Part shown: positions 49,611 through 62,369 of the stretch, piece after piece
How the letters are laid out: the number at the start of each line of letters is the position of its first letter
How positions within the stretch are numbered: the first letter of the stretch is position 1
Origin: Delphinus delphis
Lineage: Eukaryota > Chordata > Mammalia > Artiodactyla > Delphinidae
DNA: 64,000 nucleotides
Assembly: GCF_949987515.2 (NCBI RefSeq)
Contig: NC_082696.1
Coordinates: 37,242,431 to 37,306,430, forward strand
Direction of reading: 5' to 3'
Program-made: the position numbers and the translations under genes
Notes under the pieces: generated by a model
Databases searched by the model: none
The model's input: the letters and a program-made list of their open reading frames with translations, nothing else
What the model was told of the DNA's origin: nothing

Positions 49611-50270
49611 CATCCCTTTATGGAAGAAGTGTTGAGGCCATGAAGACTAATCTAAACTACTCCCAAAACACCAGGTCACAAAGACAACGAGGCTGTGAAA
49701 CACAGGTATGGGACAAGTGAATTATGGGTAGTAGAGGCAGGCAAGGCACAGTCTCAGAGGTGTGGAAAATCATCCTGTTTTGGAGGAAAACCTGGAGGAG
49801 ATCCAGTGTCACTGGTCCTTGAGAAATGGGGACAGGGGTGGAGCGGGTGATGTTGATGCAAGTCAGGTTGGACGACACTGAATGCCGTGATGAACATACA
49901 TGCTATATTCAACAGACAACGGAGAGGCATCAGTGGCTTTTGAACAAGAATGTGCCTCCTTAAACGTGTGCATTAAAATGACTGACCTACTGGCACTGTG
50001 GAGCAAGAAATGCAGTAGGAACTGACTAAAAATAAGAAACCCCCAAACAATTGCAACACTATTTTATTAGCTCCAATGAACTGCAATGAAAACTGAGACT
50101 ATCACTAAAGTAGAGGAAACGGCAGTTTTGAGATCCAAAAAAATAAAGAAAGAAAGAAAGAATAAAAAACAAAAAATTGGTTTGAAGAGGAATGCTGAAT
50201 GCAGGGTGCAGGGGAGAAATGGCATTTCATAATATGAGACTTCTACCAACTATCATCGTGTGAGTATTAG
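49611..50270. other. Intronic sequence without recognised genes
   Basis: Unique sequence with a short (GAAA)n at about 50,146-50,162. No gene was recognised. Confidence 0.4.
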
Positions 50271-50274
50271 TCAG

Positions 50275-50560
50275 GTACTCTTTTAAGCAGCTTAGATTCT
50301 ATCAGTAATTAACCTTCCATTAAGCACTATGCTTTGGGCTCTGCATTAAGTAAATTATCACCTTGTATTTGCCTCACAACAAATTTATGAGAGAGGAACT
50401 CTTAATATGCCCCTTTCATACATCTCGATACTGAGTAGATAGGATACAAAGCACGCTCGTGATCACGAAACCAGGAAATAACAAAGACTGGACTCAAACT
50501 CGGAGCTATCTGAGTTGAAAGTCCCAACCATAAAACTGTAGATATAGTCTTCCGATTCCT
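50275..50560 (-). repeat. MIR SINE
   Basis: 'taagcactatgctttgggctctgcattaagtaaattatcaccttgtatttgcctcacaacaaatttatgagagaggaactcttaatatgcccctttcatac' is the reverse complement of the MIR 3' core, followed by a degraded head. Confidence 0.62.
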
Positions 50561-51284
50561 GACCCAATGTTGTATTACACTTTGGTAAAGCCCCGGTTTC
50601 AGAGGAAGTTAATTTTATTTTTCTGAATGTCTGTTACTGACGCATCACAAATATTTTTTACTCTGGTTAATTTGCCAACTGGGGGAAAACAGCAGTTCAA
50701 GCTGGAGGATAATACAGATTCCTTCATTTTTAACAAATGAAAATAGCCTAGCAACTCATAATAGCTAAACTGCAAGATCGGAAGCTAATGAAACCATAAA
50801 TACATATATACCACTCCTGTGGATTCTAAATTCTGTGCTAAATTAAGTCAAAACGCTAAAATTGTGGAATTGGCCTAAACTGCCAAGTTTTATGTCTCCC
50901 AGAGTAAGACTCTTTAAATACTCACTAAGCTGCTTAGTATCTTTTGAATGAAAGAACTTTTACTATACACTGAAGTGATAAGATGGGATGCGTAAGAGCT
51001 AAAGTAATAAACTACATGGATTAAATGTCTCTCAACATACTATCAGGTTTAAAAGCTAAGGGGAACGCACTTAAATGAAATAAAGAACATAAGAAAATGT
51101 AACTAGGATTGGCCAAAAGCCAATATCTGAGAAATAGCATGAGACATGTTTCCACAGTGAAAATGTGCTAGATTATCTCATTAATGAACCAAAGAAGTAG
51201 ACTTTAATTAAAATACACTTTGAGCATGGAGCAAACATGCAGCAGGAATGAAGAGAGGATGATTGAGGTGTAGATTTAAAACAT
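50561..51284. other. Intronic AT-rich sequence
   Basis: No gene or clear repeat was recognised. Confidence 0.4.
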
Positions 51285-52655
51285 ACTGAGCAGTTCTATT
51301 TTTAATTTTTTGAGGAACCTCCATACTATTTTCCATATCGACCGTAACAATTTATGTCCCCATCAACAGTGTACAAGGGTTCCCTTTTCTCCACGTTTGC
51401 CAACACTTGTAATCTTTTGGATTTTTTTTTTTTTTATAAAAGCCATCAAAACAGGTGTGAGGTGATATTTCACTGTGGTTTTGATTTTCATTCCTTTGAT
51501 AATTAGGGATGTTGAGCACATTTTCATATACCTGTTGGTCATTTACACGTCTTCTTTGGAGAAACGTGTATTCAGTTTTTGCCTGTTTTTAAAATTATTT
51601 TTGTTAAGTTGTAGGAGTTTCTTATATATTTTGGATATTAACCCTTTACCACATACTTGGTTTGCAATTATTTTCTCTCTTTCACAAGCTGACTTTTCAT
51701 TTTGTTGATGGTTTCCTTTGCTGTGCAGAAGCTTTTTAGTTTGATACAGTCCCGCTTTTCTATTTTTGCTTTTGTTACCTGTGCTCTTGGCATCAAATCC
51801 AAAAAATCGTTGCTAAGACTAACGTCAAGGAGTTTTTCCCTATGTTTTCTTCTAGGAGTTGTAGTTTCAGGTCTCACATTTAAGCCTTTCATCCATTTTG
51901 AATTGATTTTTATGTATGGTGTAAAATAAATTTTTCAATATCATTCTTTTGCATGTGGATATACAGTTTTCCCAATACCATTTATTGGCGAGACTATCCT
52001 TTCTTCACTGTGTGTTCTTGACACCCTTATAGAAGATTAGTCGCCCACTAACGCATGGGTTAATTTCTGGGGCCTGTATTCTCTACCATTGGTCTATATG
52101 TGATACTTCTGGGTATATAACCAAAGGAATTGAAATCAGGATCTCAAAGAGACATCTGCACTACCAAGTATGTTGCAGCATTATTTACAAGAGTCAAGAT
52201 ATGGAAGCAACCTAAATGGAATATTATTCAACCTTAAAAGGGAAGAAAATTCTGACACTTGACATGGATGAGGCTGGAAGACATGATGCTAAGTGAAATA
52301 AGCCACACATAGCAGGACAAATACTACATGACACCACTTATATGAGGAATCTAACATGGTCAGTCTCATCCAAGCAGAGAGTAGAATAGCGCTCGTTAGG
52401 AGCTGGGGGGTAGGGGGGAGAGGAAAATGGGGGAGTATTCGTCAAAGGTTGTAAAGTTTCAGTTATAAAAGATAAGTCCTAGAGATCTGCTGTACGGCAT
52501 AAAGCCTATGGTTAACAATACTGTATTAAATACTTAGACATTTGCTAAGAGGGTAGATCTTATGTTAAGTGATCTTATCATACACACATACAAAAAGAAT
52601 AATAAAGAGGATGGGAGAAAACTTTTGGAGATGTTGGATATGTTTATGGTCTACT
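51285..52655 (+). mobile_element. Old L1 LINE with 5' inversion
   Basis: 51,285 to about 52,098 is L1 ORF2 in reverse complement ('ttttgaggaacctccatactattttccat', 'gttgagcacattttcatatacctgttggtc', 'cagttttcccaataccatttattggcgag'). From about 52,100 the sequence is L1 on the plus strand: 'acttctgggtatataaccaaaggaattgaaatcaggatctcaaagagacatctgcac', then the 3' UTR to 'ggagatgttggatatgtttatgg'. The inverted part ends just before the L1 position where the forward part begins, with only about 25 bp of the map missing. It is strongly diverged, with no usable frame and no clear target-site duplication. Confidence 0.82.
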
Positions 52656-53196
52656 AAAGCTATTTTCATATTCTCACTACTGTGAATAACGAGATACTGT
52701 TGATTCTCACAAAGACTTGAAATAATATTTTGAGAAATGAATAATACTTTGGAACCAAAATCTGGCATGTGATTGTAAAATTCCCTGTATATAACTTGGT
52801 TACTCTGTGCACAAAGTCTACGATAGATAAGAAAAGCAATAACAGTCAAGCTAGAATTGCTGAAAGCTTCACCTTATTCAATAACCTAGGATTCTGTTCT
52901 TCTGTAGCAGAGTAATTACAGGAAAAGCCAATTCAATAAATGCTGAGAGTTTGATTGGAGGATTCATGCAGTTCTTCACGCACAAACAATTATTATAAAA
53001 CAATCACAACATTTATGGAAGGCCACGGTGCCAATAATCTTGTTGATTTTAAGATCTATGCGGGTGACATTCCCAGTATTCTGGCTGCCAAATTCCTCAT
53101 ATTTCTCAACTCCAACATCTTCCTCTCCATTTTCTCCTCTTTACCTTGTGTTTCAGAACAAATCCCACTTGTTTGCAAACCCATTTCTGTCCTTAA
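52656..53196. other. Intronic sequence without recognised genes
   Basis: Unique AT-rich sequence before the next SINE. A 126-codon plus-strand frame at 52,955-53,335 runs into the SINE and is not a gene. Confidence 0.45.
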
Positions 53197-53209
53197 AACT
53201 CTTTCATCA

Positions 53210-53426
53210 GGGGCTTCCCTGGTGGCGCAGTGGTTGGGAGTCCGCTTGCCGGTGCAGGGGGCGCGGGTTCGTGCCCTGGTCCGGGAGGATCCCACGTGCC
53301 ACGGAGCGGCTGGTCCCGTGAGCCATGGCCGCTGAGCTTGCGCGTCCGGACCCTGTGCTCCGCAACGGGAAAGGCCACAACAGTGAGAGGCCCGCGTACC
53401 GCAAAAAAAAAAAAAAAAAAAAAAAC
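53210..53426 (+). mobile_element. CHR-type SINE, young
   Basis: Forward copy beginning GGGCTTCCCTGGTGGCGCAG, with the tRNA-derived head (B-box-like GGTTCGTGCCC), the GC-rich body and a tail of about 23 A. A perfect 13-bp target-site duplication AACTCTTTCATCA flanks it (53,197-53,209 and 53,427-53,439). The intact duplication, uniform A tail and high CpG content point to a recent insertion. Confidence 0.96.
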
Positions 53427-53879
53427 AACTCTTTCATCAAATCTCTTCTGGGAACTCTGTCCCTTTCCTCACTTTTGTCTTCTATTCCTCCTTCTCAGTT
53501 TTCCTTCTCAAGTCTCCTGTACTTGAGAAAATCTTTCCGTGTTAAAATTAACTATAAATTCCTCCACAGTAAGATACCTTCCTTTGTAAAATCTATTTAA
53601 TGCTATCTTTTAAAAAACACTACCGTAATAAAAGTGAAAATGCACATGACAGATACAAGGAAATGTAGCACTTAGTAGTGATGGAGCATATCATTGCAGT
53701 GGTAGGATTACTAAAGATTTTTCTGTATATTCTAAGCTTTATTTCAACATATATTCTTTATGTCTCAAAACATTCCTTTGATATGTTACCCAGTATTTTT
53801 CTACAATCAAAATTTCAAAAAATAGTCTATATTCAGTGGCTTCCACATTCGCTATTGGCCTGACATTCACCCTTCAACC

Positions 53880-54570
53880 TATTTTAGTCTTGGTCCCTGT
53901 TTTCCCTACTTAATTAAAATAGCTCTTATGAAGGCACCCAATGACATTAAAATCCATGAGATTATATATATATATATGTTTAAAATTTTTCCTTTATTCT
54001 TAATATCTTGGCTTCAATTATTATAATAAAAAAACTGTCATCTCTTTGAAATCTCTCCTCTCTCAACTGTCTTGTATAGCTCCAGGATTTCCTCTTTTCC
54101 TTATTCCTGTTCCTTCCCAGTTTCTTCCTTGCCTAACCATCTATCTCCCCATTGGATGTCAGAAAATGACAAGGTGCTACTGAACTCCTTTCACTGTCTC
54201 TTTTTCTCTACTTTGTCATTTTTTTTTTTATCATATTCCTCAGGTTCAAGTCTCACCTCCTTGCAAATCACTGTTCAATGAGTCTCTGCGAACATGTTGG
54301 TTCCCTTGAGCTATATACATTCAATTGTCTGCTGGACATATCCTACAGGTGCCCTCATCGCACCTAAAAACCCCACCACCTAATGCAATCACATCATCTT
54401 TCTCCTCAATGCAAGCCCTCTTCTTTCTTCTTACCCTTATAATAGCATCGTCTTTTAGTCACTTATCGAGCTCAAAAATATCAGGGTTATGTAAGAATCC
54501 TTTTCTTGCCCCATACATTCAGGACATTGCTATACTGTCAGTAAAGTCCCATAAGGTTTAATGTATTTTA
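53880..54570 (+). repeat. L2 LINE fragment
   Basis: 'gctcttatgaaggcacccaatgacattaaaatccatg', 'aaatctctcctctctcaactgtcttgtatagctccaggatttcctctt' and 'ctcacctccttgcaaatc' follow the L2 ORF region ('ctcaaggtcaccaatgacc', 'ttggcttccaggacaccacactctcctgg'). It is heavily decayed. Confidence 0.6.
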
Positions 54571-54879
54571 GCCACACATTCCTAGTGTTTTTATTTCCTT
54601 TCTTCACTCACTGATTTTTCTGCAGATGCTATATTCCACCGAAAAGCTGTCTATATACACACACATACAGACACACAACCACACATCCAGCTTTCTTGGG
54701 TTTAGTTCTTTCAGTTATGTTTTGTCTCACTAGCACTTGATGAACTTTTTGTCCTACTGTTCCCTTCCACAAGAAAATAAAACAAAAAAATAAATGCTTT
54801 CTGCCTCCACTTGCTAACTAGTCACTCATTCCTTAACCAATTGTAATTTGTTTTGTTCCAGGATTGCAAATGAAAAATG

Positions 54880-55965
54880 TCCTTCCTCTAGTAATTACTG
54901 ACTTCCAGCACAGCAAGACTGAATTTTCCTAAGTCTCACCTTCCTTAATTGTTCTGCAGTATTTCACATTGCCAGTTATTCACAGTTTCCTAAATTCCAT
55001 GACTGACCTCTACCACAGGCATTTCTCAGCTGGTCCTACTAGGTAAATATATCTCTCTACATAGATTACTCACTCTCTCCTGGCTCATAATGTAGAAGTT
55101 GTCAAAATCCTTTGTTTGAATAGTTTTTCTATAGTATCTCTCAGATATCATGTTTCTAAGTTTTAAACTAGAATACTTATGTGTATCATCCAAAAATCTT
55201 TCTCATTTTTGACTGTCATAGGTGTGATCACAGGTACCTAACAGACACCTCTGTCTTAAACTCAACACATGCAAAACCAATTTTACATTCTAGGCTAAAC
55301 CCAGTAGCCAACTGACTATTGGTTACTAGCCTATGTCTATTATTCCACTGCCAATTCCAACACCTCTATTTTTCCAGTAGAAACTGTTGTCACAAATACT
55401 CCATTTTCCTTGGTCCCATGCACCCCGCTTCTTGCTAAGCCCTAAGCATTCAACATGTCCAATGTTTATTTCATAAATCCCTCTTATCCATTGCATCTTC
55501 AGTGCCACAACATATTTTTCCTCATACCAGAATAATCTTCTAAAAGCACTCTTCTGTTAATATATATCTTTTCAAAAACCTTTCGTGTCTTCCTATTGCT
55601 TGCCAAATCAAGGACAGATTTTTTCACTTCTCACCCTAGGATTCAGTATCTCTGAAAACCTTTGTGTGGACCTCTGTTCAGCATCCTCTGGGTCACCTCT
55701 TAAGTTAACCCCATCCAACCCTGACTTTTAGAATCAGACTTGCCTTTGACAAAACCAAAATACCTGTAAGTTTAGTAACTGCCTTAGGTGATCATTCTGG
55801 GTATCCAGGTTTGGGAACCAATGGGACACAGTTTAACCCCAATTTATCTTCCCTGCTTTATGTGCATTATTTCCTTATTCATGCCTCCATTCCAGAAACT
55901 CTGCAAGCTCCTCAAAGACAGGGACATATTTAACTTTGTACTTTATATGGCACATAGCACAGTGC
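54880..55965 (+). repeat. L2 LINE 3' region, long copy
   Basis: 'cacaggtacctaacagacacctctgtcttaaactcaacacatgcaaaacc', 'tggttactagcctatgtctattattcc' (weak), 'tcttcctattgcttgccaaatcaaggac' and 'actctgcaagctcctcaaagacagggacatatttaactttgtactttatatggcacatagcacagtgcc' run in L2 order to its end, where a TA/GA microsatellite begins. Confidence 0.7.
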
Positions 55966-55966
55966 C

Positions 55967-55967
<1 letters not shown>

Positions 55968-56027
<60 letters not shown>

Positions 56028-56041
56028 GAGAGAGAGAGAGA
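55968..56041. repeat. (TA)n-(GA)n microsatellite
   Basis: About 7 TA units are followed by about 30 GA units with a single GG interruption, immediately after the L2 end. Confidence 0.95.
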
Positions 56042-58194
56042 ATTTATTAATTCTTGAAGAAAAATGGAATTACTAAATTTAACCCATTCACTCACATAAA
56101 GTCATTACAATTAAACATATTAAAATACAGTCTTTACTATTTGCCATCCAGGAATATATTCCAAGTGCTCAGGGAAAGAAGGGCATTTTCCGTACAAAAA
56201 TTTTATAACAACATATTTTCTGCCTCTTTTATGGTTCTTAAACTTTACTGTATTATAATGGCACAGAAGAGGCCATATAAAAAATGTCCCATGGAAAATT
56301 AAATAGAAAAAAACTAAAATTTTAATTCAAAAACTCACAATTTCTATCCAAACTAGAGAGTATTTCCCCTTGTATGCAAAATTGCAAACTGGCAGCCCTC
56401 TATCTATCATAAGTTACATTCTTTATTAGTATTATAATCTTGCTTCCATAATGAGTATCATCAAAATCTAAACTTACAAAACTATCACTAATAACAAAGT
56501 GAGGCTACCTTTAATGCCTTTAACAGTTCAGTGAATATGAAGCATACCAATCTTCTTTATATGTATTACTCTTTATGGACACATATATTCTGCTTTTTGT
56601 AAAGCTGTTGGAAGCTGAGATATTTTCTACAGATAAAGTATAAAAGCCCAAGCCAGAATTCATCTCTTCATAAGGAATAAACCCGTGTGCTTTCTCAAAA
56701 AAGGTGAGGAAAGATGAACATGTGATTTTGACCTTCAAGATTTATGTCTCCTGGTAAGCTAAAGTATAAAAAAAATTTTAAATGATGTTTTAGGTGGAGA
56801 AAATGGTTTGAACAGTGTATAACAAAACACACGCTGTCCTTTAAGCCTTGGATAGAGAGTAGAGAACAGATGGAAAATTCCATTGTGTGCTTTCTCTGCC
56901 ACCTGTCACCATCTGAATGGTAGCCAGCATTATAACTCTACCTTATTTAGTCGTATGATGGAAAGATTGGCACTACTGAGGAGCTACTCTACTAGAAGAG
57001 AATGATACTTAAAAGCTTGCAATAAGTATAATACAGACTGTACTTCTAATCAAAACTTGGCAATCCAACATTCTTCATTCAAACAGTAAAATTTTAAATG
57101 TTTATAACTTTTGTGTTAGCTATAGAATATGTTTTAGAATTTATGGAGAGTACTAAGCTAAATGCAATTAGTAAAGCTTACATGGACAGACCCCCCCATA
57201 TGCTTATTATCTCAGGCAGACCACATTGATGGAGGATGAAGAAGAATGTTTAACAAAATTGAACATGAAGTATGTGAGTGGTTAACATTTTATCAGTACA
57301 TACAGAGACATGCATTATACCCATATTGTGTGGTGGCTCCAAGGTTAGGGTCACAATGGGCAATTGGTTAAATAGGAAGAGATGAAGGAGGATATAGCAG
57401 TCACCTTTCTAAGGAATATATAGTAAACATAGTAGAAACGAGCACTTGATAATATACCTCTAATTGAGCTCTCTCATTGTTTTATTTGGAATCATTCTTT
57501 TTTCCCAACTGTACCTTCTGGTTATTAAGGGCATATCAGTGACTTTAAAGGCACAGCTAGCATTGTGCTAAATATCCAAAGACATGATTAATAAAGTTCA
57601 GGTTGAATTAAATTCTTATTTGCCTAAAGAAAGACTGTGAAAGAAATAGCATTTTAGGAAAGATTTGCATGAAGGAAGGAAGAACTAAGATGTGGGGAAC
57701 AATAGCATTGGAGTATCATTGATTCAATGATGCTTTAGAGGCAGAAATGGTTGGACAAATCTGATGCTGAAAAGTAAGTACGCAACAACTCCTTAGAGGA
57801 AAGAACCAGACAAGAAGAAGAGCCAGAGAAGGTGGGAGAGTTAGGTTGGCCTGATGAAGTTCTGGGTACATATAGACATGATCTAAATTCCAGGGTAACT
57901 TTGAAGAAGGGAATGATCTGCAAAGCCTAAGACATCTAAAAAAAAGAAAAAAGATAAATGACATTAAGAACTGACAATTCAAGGCAAAACTTGTGTTGAT
58001 TAATAAACAAAACACTTTAAAAACAAATGGCTATGCTATCAAAGATTTGTGGGTGTTAATATAGTATAACAAGCAAGAATAATTTAGCAAATAAATAGGG
58101 AGCCTTTAGAAAATCTCATTTAGGTTATTTCAGAATTTTTGGAGCGCTGTATACTTTTGCTGGGTATTTAGAGTTGACATCACATAAAAATAAG
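56042..58194. other. Intronic sequence without recognised genes
   Basis: AT-rich unique sequence. A 99-codon minus-strand frame at 57,716-58,015 has no domain. Nothing else was recognised. Confidence 0.4.
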
Positions 58195-58201
58195 AAGGTC
58201 A

Positions 58202-58427
58202 GGGCTTCCCTGGTGGCACAGTGGTTGAGAGTCCGCCTGCCGATGCAGGGGACACGGGTTCGTGCCCTGGTCTGGGAGGATCCCACATGCCGCGGAGCGG
58301 CTGGGCCCATGAGCCATGGCCGCTGAGCCTGCGCGTCCGGAGCCTGTGCTCCGCAATGGGAGAGGCCACAACAGTGAAAGGCCCGCGTACCGCAAAAATG
58401 AAATCAAGCAAACAAACAAAAAAAAAC
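58202..58427 (+). mobile_element. CHR-type SINE
   Basis: Full-length forward copy from GGGCTTCCCTGGTGGCACAG to a tail of mixed A with G, T and C interruptions. Flanks share AAGGTCA (58,195-58,201 and 58,428-58,434). The interrupted tail suggests it is older than the copy at 53.2 kb. Confidence 0.94.
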
Positions 58428-58434
58428 AAGGTCA

Positions 58435-60023
58435 TAAATTACAAAGGTCCTGGGGACATGGAGAGTAAAACCTATATGGAATCAAAGTATGTCATATCTT
58501 AAGATTTGATCTTAAGATTTGAAGAGATAAAGATGGCTTGTTTGGACCCATTTTCACTATTTTCTTCTATGTAAGTGGGAAGTCTGAGGAAAGGAAGACA
58601 AATAAAAGTAAACAAGCATATTCCTAGCTCCTTCCAAACCCTTGGAATGGGAAGATGGGTCACAGGCAAGATTTCACTCCTCTTGCTTTGGCAGCATCCT
58701 AGTCACCATCAGGACTCACTGTAGGGAACACAACTGCAGAGCTAGGACACCACCTGTGTATCCAGGAGGCAATGGATCTTGTCAAGGAGGCAATGGATCC
58801 AACCAATTGTGTTTCAATACTAGAGCAGAAAATGTTATGATATCACATAACGTTAGATTGTACAGAATTCTCAAAATTAACTCAGGGAGATCAGCTCAGT
58901 GCTTTGTGACCACCTAGAGGGGTAGGATAGGGAGGGTGGGAGGGAAACGCAAGAGTTCATAAGTCTTCCAACTATTAAGACCGAATAGTTCTTTCTCAGA
59001 CCCAGACTGGCCCACAAAGCACCCCAGTTCCTCAGACTTCTGCCCTCTTCTATTTAAAGCTAACACCTAGTCTATTTCTTGTGTTTTCCTTCTCTAAAGA
59101 ATCAGCATGGAGAAAATGTAATCTCCCTATTTTTACCATATAACATAAACTGTCATAAACTAGTTACAAGGTGGAGGATTCTATAAGGATTCTTAAGTTT
59201 GTACAATAAGGAGACTGAGGGTACCCCTGTGAGCATCATAACATAACTGGAAAATAGTAGTTCCAGTCTCCTCAAAACATGATTACTTTTCCTCAACAAT
59301 TATGACATTCATGCAATGTTATGAATTATGACATTTGTAAGCAGTGCTACTGGAGAATACTTTATGTAAGCAAATTTCAGAGGAAAATGCATAGATTTAA
59401 TTAGGAAAAGGGGAAGTACTGTTAGGGTAAACACGGACTTGGGTTAAGGATCAGTGTCTCTTCCTTTAATCGTCATACAGTGTCTTTTGCATTGTGCTTC
59501 AGCTTCTAAGGAACTGTTCATTCCTCTTAATTCAAAATGGCCCATTCCTTCTGCTAAATTTGTATACATATTTTATCTCAAAGGTTCTGCTAATGTGTAG
59601 TTCTGTCTTCCTTAGCACTTAGGCTTGTCATCATTTTTCATGGTGTATGCTCTATTACAGCTCTTCTCTCTTTATTTCCTTTTAACTTAACTTAGCTCCT
59701 ACTAATAACCATTTCATTCACTTGGCATTTTCTAGTTCATTCAACAAATATTTTCAGATCGGGTCATCTTATAGGCCACTGAGTAACCCATGGATGAAAT
59801 ATCTTTGAGCCACTTGCCCACTGAAGTCTAGACAATCGCATCCAGAGAAAGAGTTGGGAAATCAGAAGACTCCAAGACTGGCATTTCTAAACACCACTCC
59901 GAGAAATTGGGCAGGAAGGGAAGAAAATTCTTGCTTGCCGACAGATTTAAAGACGTTTGAGAGCTTTTGTCTAAATCATATTTGCCTACAAAAATGAAGC
60001 TAAGGAATTTTGATATCTAAAAT
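58435..60023. other. Intronic sequence without recognised genes
   Basis: It contains a 15-bp direct repeat at 58,764-58,799 and an old-repeat phrase 'attcaacaaatattttcagatcggg' near 59,740. No gene was recognised. Confidence 0.4.
58764..58799. repeat. Short direct duplication
   Basis: AGGAGGCAATGGATC occurs at 58,764-58,778 and again at 58,785-58,799, a 21-bp period. Confidence 0.9.
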
Positions 60024-60032
60024 ATTATATTG

Positions 60033-60242
60033 GGGCTTCCCTGGTGGCACAGTGGTTGAGAGTCCGCCTGCCGATGCAGGGGACACAGGTTCGTGCCCCA
60101 GTCCGGGAAGATCCCACATGCCACAGAGCGTCTGGGCCCGTGAGCCATGGCCGCTGAGCCTGCGCGTCCGGAGCCTGTGCTCCGCAGCGGGAGAGGCCAC
60201 AACAGTGAGAGGCCTGTGTACCGCAAAAAAAAGAAAAAAAAA
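60033..60242 (+). mobile_element. CHR-type SINE
   Basis: Full-length forward copy from GGGCTTCCCTGGTGGCACAG to an A-rich tail with one G. A 9-bp target-site duplication ATTATATTG flanks it (60,024-60,032 and 60,243-60,251). Confidence 0.95.
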
Positions 60243-60365
60243 ATTATATTGTAACTGGTTATGGAGGTTAAAAGAGGGAAGGCAGAGAAGGTAGGACCTA
60301 ATAAAGAAATGAATAAATGCCTTTTATGTATTTTTGAATATCCTTTCCAGGTATATGTTTGTGTG

Positions 60366-60410
60366 GATATATCTATATCTATATCTATATCTATATCTAT
60401 ATATATATCT
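60366..60410. repeat. (TATATC)n microsatellite
   Basis: Hexanucleotide TATATC/TCTATA units repeated about seven times. Confidence 0.9.
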
Positions 60411-61028
60411 TTTGATAGGTCGATCTTTGAAAATACTTGGAAATCATGTGAACACGATATACTATTAGAAAACTAATTGTATTGTTTTATACATTATGAG
60501 ACAACTTCTCATTACCTATTTAGAATTAAGGCCCCAGACCAGAGATTGTCCAGTAGGTAGCCCATATACTGTGAAGACTAGGTAAAGTGAATCTTCAACT
60601 TATTGGACTTCCTTGATAGTGAGTAGCTGCCTGCCACAGTCATATCCATTCATCTTTAGTCATGAGTTAGTAACTTGTGACATGCTTGCATTCCTGCATT
60701 TGTTTTACCTTTTGTTACTTTTCTTCCATCTTGTCTGCCCGTCAGAAGATGTTTATCTTTAATTCTCTCCTCTGAGCTAGACTAGAGCAGAAAACAGGTT
60801 GAAATATTCTGGATACCGCTCTATCACTACATACCTTTCCCTAACTCTGTGCCCCCTATGATATAATAAATATACCTTCAATTGTGCTCTATTTATTACT
60901 TGACTAATAGTATTATGTGGTCTCTCAACTTGTAATATAAAGGTTTGCTTATTAGAATGTCTTTCCCTATATTTTTGTGATAAAAAGCTGCCCACGGTAG
61001 AATAAATGGCATATTAGACAACAGACTA

Positions 61029-61067
<39 letters not shown>

Positions 61068-62056
61068 TTTTTTTCTATTGTAAATTACTTTGCACTGGTG
61101 AATAGTTTGAAAATATCACTTAATGGTAAAATGATTTTGTTGCATATTAAAGACTGATTTCAGTGAAAGAGTAAGGGCAATGGACCTATATTAAACACAT
61201 AGATAAATGGTAGGAGAGTTGTTTTCTAGAATGCAGGAGCTCTCACTCAACAGGAGTATATAACAACAGGAGTATATAACAGGCTTATTAAGAACTACAG
61301 CAAGATTGCAGCAAGTGGGAGCCAAGTTACCAGCTACTACCATGGTTAGTCTCATATCCATTTTCTTTGCTTCCTTCCATCACAGGATTACTTGTATATT
61401 CATGTTGGCCCAGAGGCTCACCTTCCCTCAGCTATGAGGCATTATCTTCTAGGATATAAGAAGTCATAATTGAGCCTAGGTTGGTCACCACAGGGATAGA
61501 CTGGTGCACGGGAAACTGAGTCTACCCAAAACAGCAAGTCATTAGTGAAAAGCAGAAACAAATGAAATCTGTGGCATCTTTGGAAAACTGGGTGGTTTAT
61601 AACTATTTATTAGAGGTAAGAATGCTCTATAAATCTAAAATCATAACACTGGTATTAATACCACTTTTTTATGGGTGTTTGAATCTGCAAATATACTAAG
61701 TGTTTCACAGTAAAAAATAGATTAAAAGAAAAAAAGAGTCTGAAGCTTACAGAAACACAGAAGCACTGAAATCCTTGGAGGAATGTGTGTAAATGTAAAT
61801 GTCAGCTTCAGTATTAGAATAGTTTTGCAAAACAGCAAAGTTATAGTTCTACTTTCCTTTAAATCAAATACATGAACCATCTCATAGGAAAACCATCAGC
61901 TACACAGGCTCTAAAATGCAGAGAAAATCAGTCCACAATCAACGTGAAAAGGATACAGACAGAAATATGTGATTGGTCCCTCTAAGGGGCATAAATACAC
62001 TCAGTGAGTTTTGCCTTTCAGGCCATCATATGTAGAGTATTATTTGCCTCTGTTTT
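60411..62056. other. Intronic sequence without recognised genes
   Basis: It includes a (TG)n-(TA)n run at about 61,028-61,067 and the 16-bp tandem duplication at 61,248-61,279. No gene was recognised. Confidence 0.4.
61248..61279. repeat. Perfect 16-bp tandem duplication
   Basis: CAACAGGAGTATATAA occurs twice head to tail, at 61,248-61,263 and 61,264-61,279. Confidence 0.93.
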
Positions 62057-62369
62057 TTGACTTTCAGGAGAATAGTAATAGTGAATCTTTCAAACTTGAA
62101 GAGACATTTCTCTCAAAGAGTTAAACACACAAGAATAAAAATGTGTGGTTTCAGCAGCTTCACCTGTGAAATGGAGGTTATAAATCCTCTATTTCTATTT
62201 CTTACAGGGTCATTGGGAGAACTCAAAGATATTTGTAAAGTGCTTCTTACAAAAAGACTCTTGTGTGTAAGTGCTAAATTCATCATAAGTAATAACACAA
62301 TAAATAAAATTGAAATTCCTCCCCAAATACCTCCTAACATCTTACCTGGCAGATTTATTAGCATTACTG

